A DNA stretch of 14,094 bases from an uncultured Gilliamella sp. GTDB taxonomy: Bacteria; Pseudomonadota; Gammaproteobacteria; Enterobacterales; Enterobacteriaceae. Location: positions 1-14,094 of the forward strand of contig CALYQY010000061.1 of assembly GCA_945291235.1 (NCBI GenBank). The letters run 5' to 3'. The notes beneath the pieces are model-generated. The model ran no database searches. It saw only the letters and a list, made by a program, of their open reading frames with translations, and was not told the DNA's origin. A program made the position numbers and the translations under genes. Positions 6,813 to 13,147 of this stretch are shown piece by piece (position 1 is the first letter of the stretch; each line of letters begins with the position of its first letter).

Positions 6813-7916
6813 CTAAACCGTAACGTTACGGATATACCCACCTGTTACCGTCTTAATTAAACCGGCAAGTTCCATATCTAACAATTTAGTTGCCAAATCA
6901 GGAATCGATAAATTTAACTGTTGAGCAATAATATCAACCGGAATAGGTTGATGACGAATTAAAGCAAAAATTTCAGGATATAACATAGTTTCAACGAATT
7001 TTACAGATTGCGACGTTAATGGCTTGATAGTTGATAGATAATGAGAATAATGCTCTAAGATATCAGTTGGTTTTGTGACTAAATAGGCTCCTTGCTGAAT
7101 TAAAGCATGCGTACCACGACTGTTTTCGTTATTAATTTCACCGGGTAAAGCAAATACATCACGGTTTTGCTCAAGTGCATAACGGGCGGTAATCAATGAA
7201 CCACTTTTTTCTGAGGCTTCAACCACAAAAGTACCCAGACTTAATCCGCTTATTATCCGGTTTCGTCTTGGAAAATATTCTGATCTTGCTGCTTCAAAGG
7301 GCAAAAATTCAGAAACTAAAGCGCCATTTTGTGCCAAAATATCATGGGCAAGTTTTAAGTTTGATCGCGGTGCTATTTTAGCAAGCCCACTTCCTAAAAC
7401 GGCTATAGTATCGCCCGATACCTCTAATGCGCCTCGATGACAAATTGCATCTAGTCCCAACGCTAAACCGCTAGTTACTGTTAAACCATTTATTGCCAAT
7501 TCCCCCGCAAAATAGCGTCCCCATTGTGCACCATATTCACTAAATTGACGGCTACCGACCATGGCAATTTGAGGTGTTTGCAGTAACTGTTTATTCCCCA
7601 TAACAAAAAGTAATAAAGGCGATGCGCTAATTTGTTTGAGTAGTGGTGGATAATCTGGATCACAATAGGTAATAAGCGTTTTAGACAAACCATCACTATT
7701 GAGCCAATCAAGCACAGGTTCAAAATGAAGGTATGAAGTAGTGAAAAAGCGTTCTTGTTGCATTTCATTCAATCCAAGCTTTTCGAGAAAAAATGCAACA
7801 TTATTGATTGTATTTGGCAATCCATTTTTAAAAAACTGACTCATTTTTTTAAAAATGGCACGTTTTTCTTGTCCCAGCATTGAAATTCGTAATAAGAACT
7901 CATATTTACTCATCAT
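6813..7916 (-). CDS. dprA: DNA processing protein DprA (Smf)
   Basis: Cytoplasmic protein that binds incoming single-stranded DNA during natural transformation and loads RecA. It has 367 residues against about 374 in E. coli. An N-terminal helical region (1-75) is followed by the Rossmann-like DprA core: VGSR (120-123), SGLA (149-152), GLDAICHRGAL (154-164), PRRNRIISGLS (216-226), SGSLITA (238-244) and LPGE (257-260). These form the phosphate and ssDNA pocket. The last 55 residues look like the C-terminal winged helix. The start is one of two adjacent ATG codons at 7911-7916, with little Shine-Dalgarno sequence before them. It is divergent from def, as in E. coli. Competence genes other than this one are not in the window, so active transformation is not shown. 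Confidence 0.95.
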   Translation of the reverse strand: MMSKYEFLLRISMLGQEKRAIFKKMSQFFKNGLPNTINNVAFFLEKLGLNEMQQERFFTTSYLHFEPVLDWLNSDGLSKTLITYCDPDYPPLLKQISASPLLLFVMGNKQLLQTPQIAMVGSRQFSEYGAQWGRYFAGELAINGLTVTSGLALGLDAICHRGALEVSGDTIAVLGSGLAKIAPRSNLKLAHDILAQNGALVSEFLPFEAARSEYFPRRNRIISGLSLGTFVVEASEKSGSLITARYALEQNRDVFALPGEINNENSRGTHALIQQGAYLVTKPTDILEHYSHYLSTIKPLTSQSVKFVETMLYPEIFALIRHQPIPVDIIAQQLNLSIPDLATKLLDMELAGLIKTVTGGYIRNVTV

Positions 7917-7987
7917 TGTTTTATCATTTTATAAAAGTGTGGTTTCGTGAATTGGTGAGATATATTTTATCAATAGCTAACAAATGC

Positions 7988-8016
7988 TATTCACCAGCAT
8001 CATAAATGTTTACAAT
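7988..8016 (+). promoter_or_regulatory. Weak candidate promoter of def
   Basis: TACAAT (8011-8016) matches the -10 consensus at five positions, and TATTCA (7988-7993) is a poor -35 at 17 bases. The start point would be near 8023, leaving about 43 nt of leader. The leader contains a strong GAGGAG (8045-8050) that lies too far (15 bases) from the def ATG. Confidence 0.35.
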
Positions 8017-8065
8017 GTATTTAAATCTGAAAAACCTGACAATTGAGGAGTAGATCGAAGAAATT

Positions 8066-8578
8066 ATGGCTATTTTACCGGTATTACGTTTTCCTGATGA
8101 GCGATTACGCAAAGTTGCAAAACCAGTGACAGCATTTACACCCGAACTACAAACCATTATAGATAATATGATTGAGACCATGTATGAGCATAATGGTATT
8201 GGACTTGCCGCCACTCAAGTTAATGTGCATGAACAAATTATTGTCATTGATGTAACAGAAGATCGTAGCAATGTTTATGTAATCATTAACCCAGAAGTGA
8301 TTAGCCAGGAAGGGGAGACAGGCATAGAAGAGGGTTGTTTATCCATTCCAGATTGTCGAGGATTTGTACCAAGAGCTGAAAAAATTAAGATTAAAGCGCT
8401 CGATCGCAATGGAAACCCTTACCAAATTGATGCCGATGAACTTCTTGCGATATGCATTCAACATGAAATGGATCATTTAAAAGGTAAGCTATTTGTTGAC
8501 TATCTTTCTCCTTTAAAACGTCAACGAATCGAACAAAAAATGAAAAAAATGGCTCGAGAAGAGCTTAAAAGTAGATAA
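8066..8578 (+). CDS. def: Peptide deformylase
   Basis: Metalloenzyme (Fe2+ in vivo) that removes the formyl group from the N-terminal methionine of nascent proteins at the ribosome exit. Its 170 residues match the 169 of E. coli. All three signature motifs are intact: GIGLAATQ (44-51), EEGCLSIP (88-95) with metal ligand Cys91, and QHEMDH (132-137) with ligands His133 and His137 and catalytic Glu134. [12 protein letters not shown] near the start is also typical. The ATG at 8066 is supported by this homology although its nearest ribosome site (GAAG, five bases away) is weak. In most gammaproteobacteria fmt directly follows def. Here a strong terminator follows instead, and then the convergent flagellar operon, so def is monocistronic. 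Confidence 0.97.
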   Translation: MAILPVLRFPDERLRKVAKPVTAFTPELQTIIDNMIETMYEHNGIGLAATQVNVHEQIIVIDVTEDRSNVYVIINPEVISQEGETGIEEGCLSIPDCRGFVPRAEKIKIKALDRNGNPYQIDADELLAICIQHEMDHLKGKLFVDYLSPLKRQRIEQKMKKMAREELKSR

Positions 8579-8590
8579 AAATAATGATAA

Positions 8591-8659
8591 TTTATGTGGT
8601 AATTTAACTGAAGATACCGATTCAATTTGTTAAACTACCGCATAAATATTTTTTATTTT
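8591..8659 (+). terminator. Strong rho-independent terminator of def
   Basis: TTTATGTGGTAATTTAAC (8591-8608) pairs with GTTAAACTACCGCATAAA (8629-8646), an 18-position stem with one G-U pair and one A-C mismatch. The 20-nt loop holds a small inner TGAA/TTCA pairing. TATTTTTTATTTT follows directly. It begins 12 bases past the def stop. The rest of the gap to fliR (8660-8781) shows no gene and no convincing terminator for the flagellar transcript. Confidence 0.8.
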
Positions 8660-8781
8660 AACCAACCGTCAAAAGGTTTCTCTCCGAGAGTTTTATTACT
8701 TAGAACGATCTTTCATCTATATAAATTACAATATGCAATAACTGTTTTATCGCCCCTTTTAGGATACTTTGCTTAAATTAT

Positions 8782-9576
8782 TTAACCGGCTAATGCTATT
8801 AGCATTGTTGATATATATTCAAATATCTGTTCAAACACAAATTCGGCAAAAGCGGGTAACATCGACATTAAATATGTGAGCATGATTAACCCTAATAATA
8901 AGGTTAGGGGATAACCAATAACAAAAATGGATAGTTGAGGAGTCATTCTATTTAATAGCCCTAACGCCATATTGATAATTAACAACAAAGCCATTAAGGG
9001 TAATGCTAACATTATCCCATTAATAAATAGTAATCGGCTGATATCAATCAAAGTAAGAACGCCATTTGCTTTTAACGGTAAAGTTGTTATTGGAATGATG
9101 TCAAAACTATTGGCTAGTCCATACAATAACCATAAATGACAATCTAAACTAAGAAAAATTAACAAAGCGATGATATTGATGAAACGTGATAATACCGATG
9201 TAGATGGCCCACCAATAGGATCATAAAACGTAGCCATACCAAGCCCCATTTGCATACCAATTAATTCACCAGCTACTCTCATGGTCATAAAGGCAAGTTG
9301 CATAGCAAGACCCATTAATACACCGATGATAACTTGCTGCGCAATCATCCAAATACCCATTAATGAATAGAGTGTTACAGGCTCATCGGTCGGGGGTAAT
9401 GGTAACAAAAGTGCAATGAGTAAAGCTAAACCAATTTTGACGCGGTTAGGTACTTCTTTTTCGCCAGTAATGGGAGCAACCATTATTAGTGCTAAAATAC
9501 GTACAAACGGTAAAAACGAGTTTTTGACCCAAGAAAAAAAATCAATATCAAATAGATAATTAATATCAAATTCCAT
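8782..9576 (-). CDS. fliR: Flagellar export gate protein FliR
   Basis: Inner-membrane component of the flagellar type III export gate, assembled with FliP and FliQ in a helical pore. The 264 residues are close to the 261 of E. coli FliR and contain about six hydrophobic segments. Recognisable family stretches include VRILALIMVAPITGEKEVPNR near the start, AMQLAFMTMRVAGELIGMQMG in the middle, and GLLNRMTPQLSIFVIGYPLT towards the end, where the NRxxPQ block is highly conserved. The ATG at 9576 follows the fliQ stop by five bases with no clear ribosome site, suggesting translational coupling. It is the last gene of the flagellar operon here. Confidence 0.95.
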   Translation of the reverse strand: MEFDINYLFDIDFFSWVKNSFLPFVRILALIMVAPITGEKEVPNRVKIGLALLIALLLPLPPTDEPVTLYSLMGIWMIAQQVIIGVLMGLAMQLAFMTMRVAGELIGMQMGLGMATFYDPIGGPSTSVLSRFINIIALLIFLSLDCHLWLLYGLANSFDIIPITTLPLKANGVLTLIDISRLLFINGIMLALPLMALLLIINMALGLLNRMTPQLSIFVIGYPLTLLLGLIMLTYLMSMLPAFAEFVFEQIFEYISTMLIALAG

Positions 9577-9581
9577 TAAAT

Positions 9582-9851
9582 TTAGCTGGTTAGATTTGGA
9601 ATGTTGGTAATAACAATTTTAATATAGTCAGTCATTGTTGATAGCATTGACGGCCCTAAAACAATTAAGACGACAATTACCGCTAAAATTTTAGGAATGA
9701 AAGATAAGGTCATTTCGTTAATTTGTGTTGCAGCTTGTAATAAACTAATAATCAAGCCGGTCACCAATGCAGCTAAAAGTAAAGGGCCAGCAAGTGAGGC
9801 TGCGACTTTGACAGCTTGAATGGCAAGCGTACTAATCGAATCAGGTGACAT
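9582..9851 (-). CDS. fliQ: Flagellar export gate protein FliQ
   Basis: Small inner-membrane export gate subunit, 89 residues as in E. coli, with two transmembrane helices (about 16-38 and 52-75). LLAALVTGLIISLLQAATQI and NEMTLSFIPKIL form the conserved core with the cytoplasmic turn. The ATG at 9851 has AAGGAA six bases upstream. It sits between fliP (37-base gap) and fliR (5-base gap) in the standard order. FliQ works only in complex with FliP and FliR. Confidence 0.95.
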   Translation of the reverse strand: MSPDSISTLAIQAVKVAASLAGPLLLAALVTGLIISLLQAATQINEMTLSFIPKILAVIVVLIVLGPSMLSTMTDYIKIVITNIPNLTS

Positions 9852-9888
9852 AATTTTCCTTAATTTAAGAATCTTGAATTTATGTTTT

Positions 9889-10641
9889 TCAACTAAAAAA
9901 GCTCTGTGCCAGTGAACCTAGTAACAAATGCCAACCATCCGCTAAAACAAACAACATTAATTTGAATGGTAGAGATACGGTTGCAGGTGGTACCATCATC
10001 ATGCCTAATGCCATTAACGTACTTGCAACAACTAAATCAATGACTAAAAAGGGAATAAAAATCGTAAAACCAATTTGAAAGGCTGTTTTTAATTCACTGA
10101 CGACAAAGGCAGGTACTAGTACATTCAATGGCACTTGTTCTCGTGTTTCAACTTCGTTGACATGAGACATATTCATAAATAAGGCGAGATCATTTTCCCG
10201 TGTTTGGCTTAGCATAAATTCGCGTAATGGTTTTGCAGCTGTTGTTAAGCCTTCTTGCATCGTGATTTGATTTTGTGAATAAGGAATATAAGCATCTTGA
10301 TAAATTTTATCGATCACCGGTGACATAATAAAAAATGTCATAAATAGTGCAATGCCCAAAATAACTTGGTTGGGTGGGGCTGATTGCGTGCCAAGCGCAT
10401 TGCGTAATAATCCCAATACAATGATGATTCGGGTAAAACTGGTCATCAAAAGTAAAATAGCAGGTATAAACGTGAGTAACGTTAAAAATACCAATGTTTC
10501 AACAGGTAATGACCAACTATGTTCACCATTTTGTATTGTTTCAGTCATAAACGGGAGTGATGAAGGATCGGCAAAACAAAATCGGCTAAAAAACAATAAG
10601 CTTAATAATGTCGTTAGCAATATAAAAATTTTTAACCGCAC
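9889..10641 (-). CDS. fliP: Flagellar export gate protein FliP
   Basis: Main pore-forming subunit of the flagellar type III export gate, 250 residues (E. coli 245). A cleavable signal peptide is apparent at 1-24 (ending FCFADP), as is usual for FliP. Conserved blocks are [20 protein letters not shown] (65-84), the periplasmic middle domain ([11 protein letters not shown]), and [20 protein letters not shown] followed by [19 protein letters not shown]. The start codon is GTG at 10641, with AAAGGAG about nine bases upstream inside the end of fliO. No in-frame ATG competes. The gene begins six bases after the fliO stop. Confidence 0.95.
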   Translation of the reverse strand: MRLKIFILLTTLLSLLFFSRFCFADPSSLPFMTETIQNGEHSWSLPVETLVFLTLLTFIPAILLLMTSFTRIIIVLGLLRNALGTQSAPPNQVILGIALFMTFFIMSPVIDKIYQDAYIPYSQNQITMQEGLTTAAKPLREFMLSQTRENDLALFMNMSHVNEVETREQVPLNVLVPAFVVSELKTAFQIGFTIFIPFLVIDLVVASTLMALGMMMVPPATVSLPFKLMLFVLADGWHLLLGSLAQSFFS

Positions 10642-10647
10642 AAGGCA

Positions 10648-11064
10648 TCACTCCTTTTTCGTTTTTAACGCTGATTGCAAGATTTGCTTGAACACATTGT
10701 TATCAGCTGATTTAGCAACGGGTGTTGATTGTGATAATAATTTTTCGGCACGTTGTTCATCAATGGTATGTAGCAACGTCATATGATGCGAAGTGATACC
10801 GACAACCAATAATTGCTTATCCACCTCAACTAACATGATTCGTTCTTTTGGACTAATGCAATGCGTTGCTTTAACATCAATAAATGCATTACGTTTCTTA
10901 TTATGACCCAGACGTTTAACTATCCAACCTAACAATAGAATCATAAAAATGACACCAATTAGCGCCGAGCCAATTGATGTGCCCATTTGACTGTAAAGAT
11001 TTAATTCAGATGATGACGATACAGTATTGCTCGTGATAGTTTGGCTAGTTGAGATCTGAGTCAT
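10648..11064 (-). CDS. fliO: Flagellar biosynthesis protein FliO
   Basis: Membrane protein that helps FliP assemble in the export gate. It has 138 residues, slightly more than E. coli FliO (about 121). A Ser/Thr-rich periplasmic N-terminus is followed by one transmembrane helix (about 30-50, IGSALIGVIFMILLLGWIVKR). The cytoplasmic domain has the FliO-type pattern KERIMLVEVDKQLLVVGIT. Sequence conservation in this family is low, so position between fliN and fliP carries much of the evidence. The ATG at 11064 comes 20 bases after the fliN stop and lacks a clear ribosome site. Confidence 0.88.
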   Translation of the reverse strand: MTQISTSQTITSNTVSSSSELNLYSQMGTSIGSALIGVIFMILLLGWIVKRLGHNKKRNAFIDVKATHCISPKERIMLVEVDKQLLVVGITSHHMTLLHTIDEQRAEKLLSQSTPVAKSADNNVFKQILQSALKTKKE

Positions 11065-11084
11065 ATTTTTCGGATTTATCGCTA

Positions 11085-11465
11085 TTAACGGCTCAATCTG
11101 CGTACACGCTCAGATGGTGTTATAATGTCGGTAATACGGACACCGTAATTATCACCAACAACGACAATTTCGCCTTGCGCAATCAAATAACCATTGATCA
11201 AAATATCTAAAGGTTCGCCAGCAAGTCCGTCGAGCGCAATCACTGATCCTTGAGTAAGATTGAGTAAATCTTTGATTGTCATTTTAGTTCGACCAAGTTC
11301 GACACTTAAATGAACAGGAATATCTAAAATAAGATTGATATCTTGTTTTTTATCTTCTGTATGATTAGGTGAAAGTGTTTCAAAAATGGCTTCTTTGGCG
11401 ATGAGTTCATCATTGAGCGTATCATTCGCTTGGTTTTCGTCATTATTTTGTTTGTTATCAGTCAT
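11085..11465 (-). CDS. fliN: Flagellar motor switch protein FliN
   Basis: C-ring protein at the cytoplasmic base of the rotor, needed for switching and for docking the FliH-FliI export complex. In the form chosen it has 126 residues. A variable acidic N-terminus (1-45) precedes the SpoA domain (48-122), nearly identical to E. coli FliN at DIPVHLSVELGRTKMTIKDL, GSVIALDGLAGEPLDILING and GVRITDIITPSERVRRLSR. I chose the ATG at 11465, which overlaps the fliM stop as ATGACTGA and has AAGGGGAA five bases before it. An ATG at 11480 would add MKGNS and put that ribosome site inside the gene. MTDNKQNND also lines up with the E. coli MSDMNNPAD start. Confidence 0.95.
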   Translation of the reverse strand: MTDNKQNNDENQANDTLNDELIAKEAIFETLSPNHTEDKKQDINLILDIPVHLSVELGRTKMTIKDLLNLTQGSVIALDGLAGEPLDILINGYLIAQGEIVVVGDNYGVRITDIITPSERVRRLSR

Positions 11466-12495
11466 TGAATTCCCCTTCATTCAATTGTTCTAATACAGGA
11501 TTAATTACTTGTTCTACTTGAATAGCATATTGTTTATGGGTTTTTCCATAGTGACCTTTTAATATAGGTACACCCCCGACAGTAACATCAAGAAGAGTTG
11601 GTTTTTCGATTACTAAAATATTATCTACTTTGAGCGCAAGTAGTTTGTCTACTGTTGTTTGAATTGTCGTAAAGTTAGCAACTAACTCGACGGTAGATTG
11701 TTTGATGCCACTGGTTAAAGAACTCATCCAAATGTTATCATCTTGATGCGTTTGTTGCTCAATCGGTGGTTTTATCAGTAACTCTTTAATGGGTTCAACC
11801 ATTGAATAAGGAATACAGATACTGAACGTGGTTTTAGAGTTACCAATTTCAACTTTAAAGTTTGATGTTAAAACGACATCATCCGGTGAACTTGTGATAT
11901 TGGTGAATTTGCTCTGTATTTCTGAACGAATGTATTCAGTTTCAATTGAATATATATCTGTCCAGGCATTTTGATAAAACGTTAACGCTAGTTCGAGTAC
12001 GCGTTTAATAATTTGCTGTTCGGTATGGGTAAATTCCCGTTCTTCTGTATCGAGTTGCGAAGCATGGCCATCCCCACCAAATAAAGTATCAACCACGGTA
12101 TAAACAATCTCAGGCGAAAACGCAAATAAGCTTGAACCTCGCAATGGATTGAGGTGCACAAGATTTAAATGGTTAGCCGCTGAAATCTGTGAAAACTCTT
12201 TAAAAGTTTGAGGTTCAATCGGTGAGGCAATGACATCCGTATTCCGTCTTAATAAGTTAAATAAACCTATTCTAAATTGACGAGCAAAGCGCTCATTCAC
12301 AATTTCTAACGCAGTTAAACGTTCAGGAATAAAACTATGTTTGACTGACAAATCATAAGGTTTAACTTCAATTTTTTTTGATGATATATGATTGTCAGGA
12401 TCTTTCTTATTTGTTGTCATTGGTTTGTCTTCAGACGGTGGTAAGCTATCAGAAGACTTATTCATATTGGGCGTAGGCGCTTGCTTATCCGGCAT
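11458..12495 (-). CDS. fliM: Flagellar motor switch protein FliM, lacking the CheY-binding N-terminus
   Basis: C-ring rotor protein that normally receives the CheY-P signal and contacts FliG and FliN. In the form chosen it has 345 residues. The middle domain is intact, with RPYD-like KPYD (45-48), ERLTALEIVNERFARQFRIG (58-77), the FliG-contacting GGDG (140-143) and REFTHTEQQIIKR. A SpoA domain ends the protein (about 250-340, PTLLDVTVGGVPILKGHYG). The first 40 residues are a polar Pro/Ser/Lys/Asp stretch without the usual LSQxEIDALL peptide that binds CheY-P. No upstream in-frame extension could supply it, since a stop occurs inside fliL. I prefer the ATG at 12495, five bases after the fliL stop and preceded by GGTGA. 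A GTG at 12504 overlapping that stop as GTGA would add three residues. Confidence 0.93.
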   Translation of the reverse strand: MPDKQAPTPNMNKSSDSLPPSEDKPMTTNKKDPDNHISSKKIEVKPYDLSVKHSFIPERLTALEIVNERFARQFRIGLFNLLRRNTDVIASPIEPQTFKEFSQISAANHLNLVHLNPLRGSSLFAFSPEIVYTVVDTLFGGDGHASQLDTEEREFTHTEQQIIKRVLELALTFYQNAWTDIYSIETEYIRSEIQSKFTNITSSPDDVVLTSNFKVEIGNSKTTFSICIPYSMVEPIKELLIKPPIEQQTHQDDNIWMSSLTSGIKQSTVELVANFTTIQTTVDKLLALKVDNILVIEKPTLLDVTVGGVPILKGHYGKTHKQYAIQVEQVINPVLEQLNEGEFND

Positions 12496-12500
12496 GGTAA

Positions 12501-12968
12501 TCACCGTATGATAAAATCGGTAAACAATACTTCATCCACCTTCACTGAATGTTTAGGATCGTATTGTCTGGATAGAGCGACTTTGATTTGCTCTTGTAAA
12601 TCAAGTTTACCTGTTTCAAGCTTTAAATTATTGACATATTGTTTAGACGTTAACAGTAATACATCGCTTCTGACTTCTGGTAAATATTCTAATAGCACAG
12701 ATTTTTGTTCTTCGTCAGCAACACGTAATACCATACCAACATAAAGAATTTTATTAATTTCAACACTATCTTCTGAGGTGGGTAATGAAATTGTAAACGG
12801 TTTTAGTGTTAAAAATACCGGTGATAAAACAGGTGGCTCTTCTTTAGCTTTAATTGTATTTTTAGACTGATTTTGGAACCATAAATAGGCAGTTGTTGCT
12901 AATGCTAACATTGTAATGATAATAAGTATTAGGTTTAAAATACTCACTTTTTTCTTGGAAGTTGGCAT
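12501..12968 (-). CDS. fliL: Flagellar basal body-associated protein FliL
   Basis: Single-pass inner-membrane protein that rings the stator units and supports torque and swarming. It has 155 residues (E. coli 154). A short basic cytoplasmic start, MPTSKKK, precedes one transmembrane helix (about 9-31). The periplasmic stomatin-like domain contains VFLTLKPFTISLP, ILYVGMVLRVADE and EYLPEVRSDVLLLTSKQ, and ends DEVLFTDFIIR like the enterobacterial protein (DVLYTAFILR). The ATG at 12968 has only a weak AAGA-type ribosome site. It is the first of the closely spaced genes fliL to fliR. The 179-base gap before it separates it from fliK and may hold its own promoter, as fliL has in E. coli. Confidence 0.94.
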   Translation of the reverse strand: MPTSKKKVSILNLILIIITMLALATTAYLWFQNQSKNTIKAKEEPPVLSPVFLTLKPFTISLPTSEDSVEINKILYVGMVLRVADEEQKSVLLEYLPEVRSDVLLLTSKQYVNNLKLETGKLDLQEQIKVALSRQYDPKHSVKVDEVLFTDFIIR

Positions 12969-13004
12969 GTTTATTCTTATCTCAGTTAAAATTTGGAAAA
13001 ATAA

Positions 13005-13093
13005 TAACCAATTGAATGGTTAAAAATACAAGAATAATAGATCAAGCTGACAGAATTGATTTGAAGAATAGGCGATAAAAATATCACCTATTC
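13005..13093. repeat. Two hairpins in the fliK-fliL gap
   Basis: The stronger hairpin pairs GAATAGG (13066-13072) plus GATA (13074-13077) with TATC (13082-13085) plus CCTATTC (13087-13093), with one C-A mismatch and an AAAA loop. On the plus strand it is followed by AGCCTTTTTATT, like a terminator, but no plus-strand gene precedes it. On the minus strand it lacks a T tail. The second, weaker one, TAACCA (13005-13010) with TGGTTA (13017-13022), is followed on the minus strand by TTATTTTT. Together they could reduce read-through from fliK to fliL or mark an mRNA processing point. I found no convincing flagellar sigma-28 promoter in the gap. Confidence 0.4.
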
Positions 13094-13147
13094 AGCCTTT
13101 TTATTCTCTCATCATTTAAAAAAATAAATGCAATGCCTTACTCAGCT

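Noticed and set aside
7490..7768. Open frame of 92 codons on the minus strand inside dprA
   Set aside because: It lies in a different frame of a clear dprA gene and shows only the composition of an out-of-frame translation.
7987..8214. Open frame of 75 codons antisense to the start of def
   Set aside because: It overlaps the def promoter and N-terminus; Def homology fully accounts for the sequence.
8681..8700. CTCTCCGAGAG followed by TTTTATT, a possible second terminator
   Set aside because: The stem is only four base pairs with a three-base loop, and the stronger def terminator lies just upstream.
10352..10786. Open frame of 144 codons on the plus strand across fliP and fliO
   Set aside because: It is antisense to two well-supported flagellar genes, has no family resemblance and no ribosome site of note.
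11466..11480. Upstream ATG for FliN (MKGNS extension)
   Set aside because: The strong AAGGGGAA ribosome site would lie inside the gene; the start at 11465 overlaps the fliM stop and matches E. coli FliN.
12481..12744. Open frame of 87 codons antisense to fliL
   Set aside because: The FliL translation is convincing and this frame has no recognisable protein features.
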